Shown in pieces: positions 8,888 to 17,157 of a stretch of DNA of 64,000 nucleotides. Within the stretch, counting starts at the first letter, position 1. Every line of letters starts with the position of its first letter. Position numbers and translations under genes: made by a program. The notes beneath the pieces were generated by a model, which worked only from the letters and a program-made list of their open reading frames with translations, had not been told where the DNA came from and did no database searches. The stretch comes from Brevundimonas sp. SGAir0440 (GTDB taxonomy: Bacteria > Pseudomonadota > Alphaproteobacteria > Caulobacterales > Caulobacteraceae). The stretch covers positions 1,240,001 through 1,304,000 of the forward strand of contig NZ_CP039435.1 in NCBI RefSeq assembly GCF_005484585.1. The letters are read 5' to 3'.

Positions 8888-10300
8888 ATGCGTCTTCTGG
8901 TGGTAGGCAGACTGAGCGGCCAGCTCGCTTCGGCGGTGAAGATGGCCATGGCGCACGGCGCCAAGGTCAATCACGTCGAGCGCGCCGACCAGGCGACCGA
9001 GCAACTGCGCCGGGGGCAGGGCGCCGACCTGCTGATGGTCGACTATCAGCTGGACATCGCCGCCCTGATCGCCGCCAACGAGGCCGAGCGGATCACCATT
9101 CCGGTCGTGGCCTTCGGCGTCGACGCCGATGCGCGAGAGGCGGCCGCCGCCATCAAGGCCGGCGCCAAGGAGTTCATTCCGCTTCCGCCCGACGCCGAAC
9201 TGATCGCCGCTGTCCTGTCGGCCGTCGCCGACGACGAAAAGCCGATGATCTCGGCCGACCCCTCGATGAAGGCGGTGCTGCAGCTGGCCGACCAGGTCGC
9301 GCGCTCGGAAGCCTCGATCCTGATCACCGGCGAAAGCGGCGTCGGCAAGGAGGTGATGGCGCGCTATCTGCACGAGCATTCGCGCCGGTCCGAGCGCCCC
9401 TTCATCAGCGTCAACTGCGCCGCCATTCCCGACAATCTGCTGGAATCCGAACTGTTCGGTCACGAGAAGGGCGCCTTCACCGGCGCCGTCGCGCGCCGCA
9501 TCGGCAAGTTTGAAGAGGCCGACGGCGGCACGCTTCTGCTGGACGAAATCTCCGAAATGGACGCCCGGCTTCAGGCCAAGCTGCTGCGCGCCATCCAGGA
9601 GCGCGTCATCGATCGCGTCGGCGGCTCCAAGCCGGTCTCGGTCAACATCCGCATCATCGCGACCTCGAACCGCGATCTGGCCAAGGCCGTGGCGGAGAGC
9701 GCCTTCCGCGAAGACCTGCTGTATCGCCTGAATGTGGTGAACCTGCGCCTGCCGTCGTTGCGCGAGCGGCCCGGCGACATCGTGGTGCTGGCCGACCACT
9801 TCATCAAGAAATACGCCGCCGCCAACGGCGTGCCGGTGCGTCCGATCTCGGCCGCCGCGCGTCAGGCTATTTCGGCCCATCGCTGGCCGGGCAACGTCCG
9901 CGAGCTGGAAAACGCCATGCACCGCGCGGTGTTGCTGGCCACCGGCCCGGAGATCGACGTCGACGCCATCCGCCTGCCGGACGGTCAGCCGCTGGGCGGC
10001 ATGGGCGCGGGCATGATGGCGGGACAGGCCTATGAGGCGCCGCAAGCCGGAGTGGCTGCGCGTGCCGCCCAGGCGGCCGACGCCGTGACCCGCAGCTTCG
10101 TGGGTCAGACCGTGGCGGCGATGGAAAAGACGCTGATCCTGGACACCCTGACGCACTGCCTGGGCAATCGCACGCATGCGGCGAACATCCTGGGCATCTC
10201 GATCCGGACCCTGCGCAACAAGCTGAACGAATACGCCGATGAGGGCACGGCCATTCCGGCGCCGATGAGCGGCGTCTCCGCCTCGGGCTACGCGGCCTGA
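8888..10300 (+). CDS. flbD: Sigma54-dependent flagellar activator FlbD
   Basis: 470 aa. An N-terminal receiver-like domain (1-115) is followed by an AAA+ sigma54-activation domain (about 120-350) with Walker A GESGVGKE (148-155), GAFTGA (195-200) and Walker B GGTLLLDE (213-220). A Fis-type helix-turn-helix (AANILGISIRTLRNKL) lies near residue 440. The receiver lacks the paired acidic residues after strand 1 (VVGRLS instead) and the lysine of strand 5 (FIPLPP), so it is unlikely to work by ordinary phosphorylation; Caulobacter FlbD is instead controlled by FliX. Expected targets are the flgF promoter (activation) and fliF (repression). AGGAG precedes the start. Confidence 0.95.
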   Translation: MRLLVVGRLSGQLASAVKMAMAHGAKVNHVERADQATEQLRRGQGADLLMVDYQLDIAALIAANEAERITIPVVAFGVDADAREAAAAIKAGAKEFIPLPPDAELIAAVLSAVADDEKPMISADPSMKAVLQLADQVARSEASILITGESGVGKEVMARYLHEHSRRSERPFISVNCAAIPDNLLESELFGHEKGAFTGAVARRIGKFEEADGGTLLLDEISEMDARLQAKLLRAIQERVIDRVGGSKPVSVNIRIIATSNRDLAKAVAESAFREDLLYRLNVVNLRLPSLRERPGDIVVLADHFIKKYAAANGVPVRPISAAARQAISAHRWPGNVRELENAMHRAVLLATGPEIDVDAIRLPDGQPLGGMGAGMMAGQAYEAPQAGVAARAAQAADAVTRSFVGQTVAAMEKTLILDTLTHCLGNRTHAANILGISIRTLRNKLNEYADEGTAIPAPMSGVSASGYAA

Positions 10301-10304
10301 ACCC

Positions 10305-11210
10305 ATGCGCGCACCCGTGGAGCGCCGACGCGTCCTGACGGGGCTGGCCGCCCTGAGCGCGGTCGGCTGTTCGCCGCGCGCGCAATCACGCCCTGCGGCG
10401 CCCGCCCCTGTGTCAGACGAGGTCATTGACCTGTCCGACCTGGAAACGCGCAATGGCGGCCGTCTCGGCTTCGTCGTTCAGGACGCGGCGACGGGCCGTA
10501 AACTGGGCTGGCGCGGCGACGAACGCTTCGTCTATTGCTCGACCTTCAAGATGTATCTGGCCGCCGCCACCCTGTTGCGGGCGCAGGCCGGGCAGGAGCG
10601 ACTGGACCGCCGCATCTCCATAACGGCTGCGGACATGATCAACCACGCGCCGGTCACCGAGCCCGCCGTCGGCGCCAGCCTGACGGTTGAGCAGTTGATG
10701 AAGGGCGCGGTGGAGGTCAGCGACAACCCCGCCGCCAATCTGTTGCTGAAGGCCATGGGCGGCCCGTCGGCGATGCAGACCTTCTATCGCGGCATCGGCG
10801 ACGACAGCACCCGCTCGGACCGTTTCGAGCCGGAGATGAATCGTCTGGACGGCGACAAGGACACCATCCTTCCCAACCAATCGGTCGCCAATCTCCAACG
10901 TCTTTTTCTGGATCCCGCCTCGCCCCTGACCGCAGCGTCACGCGCCCTGTTGCTGCAGTGGATGACCGATACGCCTACGGGTCAGAATCGTCTTAGGGCT
11001 GGGACGCCTGCGGACTGGCGGGTGGCGCACAAGACGGGGACGGGGGGCTATGGGCCGACTAATGACATCGGCCTGCTGTATCCGTCGAACGGCCAACCCG
11101 TGATCGTCGCCGCCTATTACCACGCCAACCGGGCGACGTCTGACGACGCCAATGCGGCCGTGATCGCCGAGGCGACGCGTCGCGCACTGAAGGTCTTGGG
11201 TCGTGGCTGA
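10305..11210 (+). CDS. Class A serine beta-lactamase
   Basis: 301 aa, a normal class A length. All catalytic motifs are intact: STFK (79-82), SDN (139-141), EPEMN (175-179, Glu 175 equals Ambler Glu166) and KTG (243-245). The N-terminus ERRRVLTGLAALSAVGC looks like a twin-arginine signal and could also be lipidated at Cys 22. The gene starts 4 bases after flbD and its last 8 bases overlap the flhA start, so it sits inside the flagellar operon with no room for its own promoter. The spectrum of hydrolysis cannot be read off. Base use resembles its neighbours. Confidence 0.92.
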   Translation: MRAPVERRRVLTGLAALSAVGCSPRAQSRPAAPAPVSDEVIDLSDLETRNGGRLGFVVQDAATGRKLGWRGDERFVYCSTFKMYLAAATLLRAQAGQERLDRRISITAADMINHAPVTEPAVGASLTVEQLMKGAVEVSDNPAANLLLKAMGGPSAMQTFYRGIGDDSTRSDRFEPEMNRLDGDKDTILPNQSVANLQRLFLDPASPLTAASRALLLQWMTDTPTGQNRLRAGTPADWRVAHKTGTGGYGPTNDIGLLYPSNGQPVIVAAYYHANRATSDDANAAVIAEATRRALKVLGRG

Positions 11211-13320
11211 TGCGCCGATCCTGATGAGGGACGGCATGGCGCGCCCGACGGGACGCGACGTGATCGGGTGGCTGAACCGCGGCGAAGTCCTGATGGCGGT
11301 GGGCGTGATCGGCGTGATCATGCTGCTGATCCTGCCTGTGCCCAAGTTCCTGCTGGACCTGCTGCTGGCCTTCTCGCTGGTGTCCAGCGTGCTGATCCTG
11401 ATGACCGCCGTGATGATGAAGCGGCCGCTGGACTTCGCCATCTTCCCAACGGTGCTGCTAGTCTCGACCCTGTTCCGGCTGGGCCTGAACCTGGCCTCCA
11501 CGCGCCTGATCCTGACCCACGGCCAGGAAGGTCACGACGCGGCGGGTCAGGTCATCAACGCCTTCGGTCAGCTGATGATGGGCGGCAACTTCATCATCGG
11601 GGTGATCATCTTTGCGATCATTCTGGTGGTGAACTTCGTCGTCATCACCAAGGGTTCGACCCGGATCGCCGAAGTGTCCGCCCGCTTCACCCTGGACTCC
11701 ATGCCGGGCAAGCAGATGGCCATCGACGCCGATCTGTCGTCGGGTCTGATCACCGAGGATCAGGCCAAGCTGCGCCGCAAGGAGCTGGAGCAGGAATCAA
11801 CCTTCTTCGGCGCCATGGACGGCGCCTCCAAATTCGTGCGCGGCGACGCCGTCGCCGGTCTGATCATCACCTTCATCAACGCCATCGGCGGCATCCTGAT
11901 CGGCACGCTGCAACACGGCATGCCGGCGATGGAGGCCGCCAATACCTATGTCCAACTGACCATCGGCGATGGTCTGGTGACGCAGGTGCCAGCCATCATC
12001 ATCTCGATCGCCGCCGGCTTCCTGGTGTCCAAGGCGGGCGTCGAAGGCACGGCGGACAAGGCGATGGTGACGCAGCTGGCGACCAATCCGGTGTCGCTGG
12101 GCGTGGTCTCGGGCGCGGCCGGTCTGATCGGCCTGATCCCCGGCATGCCGCTGATCCCGTTCGCGGCCCTCGCCATCGGCTCGGGCTTCATGGCTTGGCG
12201 ACTGGGCCGCAATCGCTTGAAGCCTCAGCCGACAGAGGCGGAGATCGCGGCGGCGGCAGCGGCCGCAAAACCCAAGGAAGACGTCGAAGAGCCGATCGCC
12301 AACGTCCTCACCATCGACGAGGTCAAGATCGAACTCGGCTATTCGCTGCTCAGCTTGATCAACGATCTTGAGGGACGGCGCCTGACCGACCAAATCCGCG
12401 CCCTGCGCCGATCGCTGGCCCAGGAATACGGATTCGTCATTCCCCAGGTGCGCATCCTCGACAACATGCGCCTGCCGACCCAAGGCTACGCCATCCGCAT
12501 CAAGGAGATGGAGACGGGGGCGGGCGAGGTGCGGCTGGGCCACCTGATGGCGATGGATCCGGCGGGGCGCCAGGTCGAACTTCCGGGCGAGCATATGCGC
12601 GAGCCCGCCTTCGGCCTGCCGGCGACCTGGATCGAGGAAGGCCTGCGCGAAGAGGCGACGTTCCGGGGCTATACGCTTGTCGATCCGTCAACGGTCCTGA
12701 CGACCCATCTGACCGAGATCCTGAAAGACAACATGGCCGATCTGCTGTCCTATGCGGAGGTGCAGAAGCTGCTGAAGGAACTGGGCGCCGAAGAGAAGAA
12801 GCTGGTCGAGGAACTGGTGCCCAGCGTGGTCACCGTCACGACGCTGCAGCGGGTGTTGCAGTCGCTGTTGCGGGAAAAGGTGTCGATCCGCGACCTGCCG
12901 GCGATCCTGGAAGGCTTGGCCGAGGCCGCGCCGCACAGTTCCAGCGTCACGACCCTGGTCGAACACGTCCGCGCGCGCCTGGGCCGCCAACTGTGCTGGC
13001 AGAACAAGGACGGCGAAGGGGCCCTGCCCATCGTCACCCTGTCGCCGGAATGGGAAAACGCTTTCGCCGAAAGCCTGATAGGCAATGGCGAGGACAAGCA
13101 ACTGGCCATGGCGCCGTCGCGCCTTCAGGACTTCATCCGCGCCGTGCGCGACACCTTCGAGCGGATCGCCATGACGGGCGAGAACCCGGTGCTGCTCACC
13201 GGCCCGATGACGCGGCCCTATGTGCGATCGATCATCGAGCGCTTCCGAGGACAGACGGTGGTGATGAGCCAAAACGAGATCCATCCCAAGGCCCGGTTGC
13301 GGACCCTGGGCCAAGTCTGA
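11203..13320 (+). CDS. flhA: Flagellar export gate protein FlhA
   Basis: 705 aa. The N-terminal half has about eight membrane helices and the FHIPEP family signature region (TLFRLGLNLASTRLIL). The C-terminal half is the cytoplasmic ring domain (from about residue 360) that docks chaperone-substrate complexes. It is an essential part of the flagellar type III export gate, in place next to the ring genes. The start is GTG at 11203, overlapping the beta-lactamase end by 8 bases, which implies co-translation. It is the last flagellar gene of this operon. Confidence 0.95.
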   Translation: MADAPILMRDGMARPTGRDVIGWLNRGEVLMAVGVIGVIMLLILPVPKFLLDLLLAFSLVSSVLILMTAVMMKRPLDFAIFPTVLLVSTLFRLGLNLASTRLILTHGQEGHDAAGQVINAFGQLMMGGNFIIGVIIFAIILVVNFVVITKGSTRIAEVSARFTLDSMPGKQMAIDADLSSGLITEDQAKLRRKELEQESTFFGAMDGASKFVRGDAVAGLIITFINAIGGILIGTLQHGMPAMEAANTYVQLTIGDGLVTQVPAIIISIAAGFLVSKAGVEGTADKAMVTQLATNPVSLGVVSGAAGLIGLIPGMPLIPFAALAIGSGFMAWRLGRNRLKPQPTEAEIAAAAAAAKPKEDVEEPIANVLTIDEVKIELGYSLLSLINDLEGRRLTDQIRALRRSLAQEYGFVIPQVRILDNMRLPTQGYAIRIKEMETGAGEVRLGHLMAMDPAGRQVELPGEHMREPAFGLPATWIEEGLREEATFRGYTLVDPSTVLTTHLTEILKDNMADLLSYAEVQKLLKELGAEEKKLVEELVPSVVTVTTLQRVLQSLLREKVSIRDLPAILEGLAEAAPHSSSVTTLVEHVRARLGRQLCWQNKDGEGALPIVTLSPEWENAFAESLIGNGEDKQLAMAPSRLQDFIRAVRDTFERIAMTGENPVLLTGPMTRPYVRSIIERFRGQTVVMSQNEIHPKARLRTLGQV

Positions 13321-13345
13321 TCCCGCCGGCTGGGCAGTTTGACAT

Positions 13346-13373
13346 TTGACGCGGCGACGCGCCCCGCTAAAGC
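13346..13373 (+). promoter_or_regulatory. Candidate housekeeping promoter of the two-component genes
   Basis: TTGACGC, 13 bases, GCTAAAGC: close to the Caulobacter sigma73 pattern (TTGACGS-N10-14-GCTANAWC, recalled). Expected transcription start is about 13380, three bases before the ATG of the CHASE3 kinase, so the message may be leaderless. Confidence 0.55.
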
Positions 13374-13382
13374 TCCGCCGTC

Positions 13383-14909
13383 ATGAGTCCGAACCCCCGA
13401 TCCCAATGGTCGCGCCTGCGCGACTTCATGCGTACGCCGTCGTTGGCCCGGTCCATGTCGGCGATGCTGGTCCTGGTGTTCGGGCTGCTGATCCTGGTCA
13501 ATGCGACGACGTTCGTGATGATCCAGCGCACGGCGTCAGTGAACCAGAGCATTGAACACGCTCAGCAGATGCGCCGGGCGGCGCGCACCACCTTGATCGC
13601 CATGCTGAACGCCGAGACGGCCCAGCGGGGTTTTCTGCTGACCGGACGCAGCGACTTTCTCGAACCCTATCGAAACGCGCGGGCGGATATGGCGCCGGCG
13701 TTGGCCTTCCTGGACGAGGGGGCGGCGCTGGACCCGACGCTGAAGTCGACCGTCGAACCTATTCATCGACTGGCCGATCGCAAATGGGCCGAGATGGAGC
13801 GCACCGTTTCGCTGGCTCAGCAGGGACGGATCGGTCAGTCGATTCAGGCCGTGCGCTCAGGCGAGGGCAAGCGCTACATGGACGAACTGCGCGCGGCCGT
13901 GGACACATTCGACGCGCTCAAGTCGAAGCGGATCGAAGATCGACGCGTCGCGTCGGAACGGTTCGGCGTCCTGACCGTGGTCATGAACGCCATCGCAGGA
14001 CTTCTAGTCATCGTCTTGGCGCTGCTGTCAGCCTGGCTGGTGCGGCGCTACGTGGCCGAGATCCAATCCGCCCGTGCGACCCTGGACGCCGCCAACGCCA
14101 GCCTTGAGGACAAGGTCCGCGAGCGCACCGGCGATCTGATGCGCGCCAACGAGGAGATTCAGCGCTTCGCCTACATCGTCAGTCACGACCTGCGTGCGCC
14201 GCTGGTCAATGTGATGGGCTACACCTCCGAACTGGAGCAGGCGGGCAAGATCGTCGACAAGGCGATCTATGAGGCCGAGAAGACTCGCGTGGTCGATGCC
14301 GAGATCGTCACCGCCGTGCGCGAGGAAATGCCCGAGGCCATCGGCTTTATCCGCGCCTCGACCGAGAAGATGGACCGGCTGATCAACGCCATCCTGAAGC
14401 TGTCGCGTGAAGGTCGTCGCAACCTGCTCCCGGAGCCGCTCGATATGACGACGATGGCTCAGAATATCGCCAACAGCGTCCACCACCAGACCGAAGCCTC
14501 TGGTGCGCGCATCGAAGTGCAGTCGCTGCCCGAGATTGAAAGCGACCGCATTTCGATGGAGCAGATCGTCGGCAATCTGATCGACAACGCCGTCAAATAT
14601 CTGGATCACGACCGGCCTGGCGAGATCGTCGTATCGGGCGAGGACGTACCGGGCGGCTGGGTCGTCTACCGGATCGCGGACAACGGCCGGGGCATCGCCC
14701 CGCGAGACCACGAGCGGATCTTCGAACTCTTCCGCCGCTCCGGAAAACAGGACCGATCCGGCGAAGGTCTGGGGCTGGCGTTCGTCAGAAACAGCGTGCG
14801 CCGCCTGGGCGGCACCATCGACGTGGAGTCCGAGCTCGGTAAAGGCTCGACTTTCCTGCTCAAATTCCCCAAACGACTGATCCTGTCTGAACCCGGAGGC
14901 GCGCTGTGA
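13383..14909 (+). CDS. CHASE3-domain sensor histidine kinase
   Basis: 508 aa. Membrane helices at about 27-48 and 196-219 enclose a CHASE3-type periplasmic domain (ETAQRGFLLTG is its typical helix). A coiled coil follows, then the dimerisation domain with IVSHDLRAPL (His 268) and the ATP-binding domain (GNLIDNAVKY, DNGRGI, GEGLGLAF). Between the His helix and the second helix there is a longer than usual stretch (about 281-330), as in phytochrome-like kinases. The ligand is unknown. It overlaps the next response regulator by 4 bases (GTGA), which is the likely phosphorylation partner. Confidence 0.9.
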   Translation: MSPNPRSQWSRLRDFMRTPSLARSMSAMLVLVFGLLILVNATTFVMIQRTASVNQSIEHAQQMRRAARTTLIAMLNAETAQRGFLLTGRSDFLEPYRNARADMAPALAFLDEGAALDPTLKSTVEPIHRLADRKWAEMERTVSLAQQGRIGQSIQAVRSGEGKRYMDELRAAVDTFDALKSKRIEDRRVASERFGVLTVVMNAIAGLLVIVLALLSAWLVRRYVAEIQSARATLDAANASLEDKVRERTGDLMRANEEIQRFAYIVSHDLRAPLVNVMGYTSELEQAGKIVDKAIYEAEKTRVVDAEIVTAVREEMPEAIGFIRASTEKMDRLINAILKLSREGRRNLLPEPLDMTTMAQNIANSVHHQTEASGARIEVQSLPEIESDRISMEQIVGNLIDNAVKYLDHDRPGEIVVSGEDVPGGWVVYRIADNGRGIAPRDHERIFELFRRSGKQDRSGEGLGLAFVRNSVRRLGGTIDVESELGKGSTFLLKFPKRLILSEPGGAL

Positions 14910-15328
14910 CGCAACCCGTCAAAATCATCATGGTCGAAGACGACCACGGCCACGCCAAGCTGATCGAAAAGAACATCCGCCGGGCCAACATCAACAACGA
15001 GATCAAGCATTTCGACGACGGCGGTTCGGCGCTCGATTATCTGTTCAGCGATGAAATCCTCACCAATGGTCCGCTGCTGATCCTGCTGGACCTCAACCTG
15101 CCGGATATGTCGGGTACGGATATTCTGGAAAAGGTGAAGGCCAACGAGCGCCTTCGCCGCGCGCCGGTGGTGGTGCTGACGACGACCGACGACAAGGTCG
15201 AGATCCAGCGCTGCTATGACCTGGGCTGCAACGTCTACATCACCAAGCCGGTGGATTATGAATCCTTCGCCGGCGCCATCCGTCAGCTCGGCTTGTTCCT
15301 GTCGGTGATCCAGGCGCCGGAGATCTGA
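14906..15328 (+). CDS. Single-domain response regulator (Rcp1/CheY type)
   Basis: 140 aa, receiver only: acidic EDD at 11-13, phosphoacceptor Asp 62 in LLDLNLPDMSG, Thr-rich switch strand LTTTDD, and Lys 114 in ITKPVDY. The longer alpha-4/beta-5 region and ERLRRAPVVVLTTT style resemble phytochrome-linked Rcp1 proteins. With no output domain it probably passes phosphate or binds a partner protein. It lies between two kinases and overlaps both. Confidence 0.9.
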   Translation: MTQPVKIIMVEDDHGHAKLIEKNIRRANINNEIKHFDDGGSALDYLFSDEILTNGPLLILLDLNLPDMSGTDILEKVKANERLRRAPVVVLTTTDDKVEIQRCYDLGCNVYITKPVDYESFAGAIRQLGLFLSVIQAPEI

Positions 15329-16368
15329 CGATCGACGCGTCCCAGCCCATCCGCCTGCTCTACATCGACGACGATCGGGGTCTGTCCCGGCTGGTCGAAA
15401 AGGAGCTAGGGCGTCACGGCTACGCCGTCACCTGCGCGCCAGACGGCGATGCGGGTCTGGAGCTGTTGCAGCAGGGCGAGTACGACATCTGTGCGCTGGA
15501 TCACTACATGCCGACGCGAGACGGGCTGGACGTCCTGCCGGATATCCTCGCCCTGACCACGCCGCCTCCGGTCGTCTATGTGACGGGCGCGCAGGATGGT
15601 CGGATCGCCGTCGCGGCCCTTCGCGCGGGCGCGGCGGACTATGTCATCAAGGATGTGACGGAGGACTTCACCTCCCTGTTGCGTTCGGCGCTCGAGGACG
15701 CCCTGTCGCGCCGTCGACTAGAGCGCGAGAACCAACTGGCGCAGGAAGAAATCCGCCTGGCGCGGGATCGGGCCGAGGCGATGCTGCGCGAGGTCAACCA
15801 CCGGGTCGGCAACTCGCTGCAACTGGTGTCCAGCTTCATGTCCTTGCAGATGCGCCACGTCACCGATCAGGGGGCCAAGGACGCGTTGCGCGAATCGCAG
15901 GCGAGGATCGAGGCCGTCGCCCATGTTCACCGCCGCCTCTACACGTCCGGCGACATGAGCCACGTGGCGATGGACGAATATCTGGTCGGGCTGATGGACG
16001 AACTGTCCAAGTCCATCGGACCGGACGAAGGATCGCCCAAACTGACGCTGGACGCCGAGCCGTTGTCGGTCACGACGGACCAGGCCGTGTCGATCGGCGT
16101 CATCGTCACCGAGCTGGTCACCAACGCGGTCAAATATGCCTATGCCCCCGGGCAGGGGGGCGAGATTCGCATTCATATGCGCCGCGAGAGCGAGCATCGC
16201 GTGATGCTGACGGTCGAGGACGACGGTCCCGGTATGGGCGACGGCACGCCGAAGGGCACCGGTCTGGGCGCCAAGATCATTTCCGCCATGGCGTCGGGTC
16301 TGCGGTCGGCGGTCGAGTTCGACGACGCCCACAAGGGCGTGCGCGCCAGGCTGTCGTTCGACCTTTAG
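15325..16368 (+). CDS. Receiver-HWE/HisKA_2 histidine kinase fusion, non-canonical start
   Basis: About 347 aa. An N-terminal receiver (LLYIDDD acidic pocket, Asp 59 in ALDHYMP, YVIKD lysine) is joined to a HisKA_2 kinase (MLREVNHRVGNSLQLVSSF, then LVTNAVKYAY and DDGPGMGDG). The complete receiver is in frame back to 15325, yet there is no ATG, GTG or TTG between the stop at 15259 and a TTG at 15466, which would cut off the acidic pocket. Possible starts are CTG 15325 (CTGA overlap with the previous stop), ACG 15328 or ATC 15331, the last two being 5 and 8 bases after GGAG. Kinases of this class often feed the general stress response in this phylum (inference). Confidence 0.8.
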   Translation: MTIDASQPIRLLYIDDDRGLSRLVEKELGRHGYAVTCAPDGDAGLELLQQGEYDICALDHYMPTRDGLDVLPDILALTTPPPVVYVTGAQDGRIAVAALRAGAADYVIKDVTEDFTSLLRSALEDALSRRRLERENQLAQEEIRLARDRAEAMLREVNHRVGNSLQLVSSFMSLQMRHVTDQGAKDALRESQARIEAVAHVHRRLYTSGDMSHVAMDEYLVGLMDELSKSIGPDEGSPKLTLDAEPLSVTTDQAVSIGVIVTELVTNAVKYAYAPGQGGEIRIHMRRESEHRVMLTVEDDGPGMGDGTPKGTGLGAKIISAMASGLRSAVEFDDAHKGVRARLSFDL

Positions 16369-16382
16369 GGTCGGTTTTCATC

Positions 16383-16826
16383 ATGTTGCAGTTCGGCGTT
16401 CGCAAACCCGCTTCGGATTATCGTCACCGCGCCACCGCGTTTGGCATCGTCGAGCGCGACGGCCTGATCGCCTGTGTGCGCGTAGAGCGCGAGACCGGTC
16501 CCTATTTCGATCTGCCCGGAGGCGGCGTGGATATGGAGGAGACCGAGGTTCAGGCCCTGATCCGCGAATTCGTTGAGGAAACCGGCCTGACGGTCACGCC
16601 TCTGAACCGCATCGCTGAGGCCAGCCAGTACTTCGTGCGTTCGACCCGCGAGCCGGTGAACAATGTCGGCGGCTTCTGGACGGCGACCGTGGCGGCCGAA
16701 AATCCCGATGCGAAATGCGAGGATGATCACACGCTGGTGTGGCTGGATCCGACCTTCGCCATCTCGCGCTTGCGTCACGATTCCCACGCCTGGGCTGTCG
16801 CCGTGTGGCTGCGCCGTCCAAGCTGA
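16383..16826 (+). CDS. Nudix hydrolase
   Basis: 147 aa with a complete Nudix box at 47-69: G-x5-E-x7-REF-x-EE-x-GL. Nudix enzymes cleave a nucleoside diphosphate linked to another moiety, using Mg. The remainder (TEWT-like FWTATVAAENPDAKCEDDHTLVWL) is a standard small Nudix fold. The substrate cannot be told. It starts 14 bases after the receiver-kinase gene, so it may be the last gene of that operon. Confidence 0.9.
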   Translation: MLQFGVRKPASDYRHRATAFGIVERDGLIACVRVERETGPYFDLPGGGVDMEETEVQALIREFVEETGLTVTPLNRIAEASQYFVRSTREPVNNVGGFWTATVAAENPDAKCEDDHTLVWLDPTFAISRLRHDSHAWAVAVWLRRPS

Positions 16827-16833
16827 GCCGTAC

Positions 16834-16858
16834 GGAACAGCCACTTGGGGAAATCGTT
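16834..16858 (+). promoter_or_regulatory. General-stress (EcfG-type sigma) promoter of csbD-like gene
   Basis: GGAAC (16834-16838), exactly 16 bases, CGTT (16855-16858): the alphaproteobacterial EcfG/SigT consensus. It starts 7 bases after the Nudix stop and about 50 bases before the CsbD start, a gene type often in this regulon. Confidence 0.75.
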
Positions 16859-16909
16859 TATTTTGCGAACCGCAACGGCCTGTCGCGGCGAAGAAAACAG
16901 GAGATTTCC

Positions 16910-17089
16910 ATGGCTGATCATGACCGTATCGAAGGCGCCGCCAAGAACATCGGCGGCAAGATCAAGGAAGGCGTCGGCAAGATGACCGGCGACACCAAGC
17001 TGCAAGCCGAAGGCAAGGCCGATCAGGTCGAAGGCAAGGTTCAGAACGCCGTTGGCGGTGCCAAGGACAGCCTGCGCGACAAGGCCTAA
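16910..17089 (+). CDS. CsbD family stress protein
   Basis: 59 aa, highly charged and repetitive: DRIEGAAKNIGGKIKEGVGKMTGD, then AEGKADQVEGKVQNAVGGAKD. This is the CsbD pattern, small general-stress proteins of unknown biochemical role that are often abundant after osmotic or stationary-phase stress. An AGGAG lies before the ATG. It has its own stress-type promoter and a strong terminator, so it is a single-gene unit. Confidence 0.92.
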   Translation: MADHDRIEGAAKNIGGKIKEGVGKMTGDTKLQAEGKADQVEGKVQNAVGGAKDSLRDKA

Positions 17090-17119
17090 GCCTCACTAGA
17101 AATGCGCGAAGATGCGAAA

Positions 17120-17148
17120 CGCCGTCCGCGAAAGCGGGCGGCGCTTTT
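17120..17148 (+). terminator. Rho-independent terminator after csbD-like gene
   Basis: CGCCGTCCGC and GCGGGCGGCG pair (10 bp, one wobble) around a GAAA tetraloop, followed by CTTTT. It is 30 bases past the CsbD stop. Confidence 0.85.
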
Positions 17149-17157
17149 CTGTCTCGA

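Noticed and set aside
8888..9240. Degenerate receiver of FlbD as a novelty
   Set aside because: Missing acidic residues are already known for FlbD of Caulobacter, which is controlled by FliX.
8411..10453. Very long open frame (680 codons) on the minus strand opposite flbD
   Set aside because: High GC makes the opposite frame of a real gene open by default; it shows no family motif and flbD is clear.
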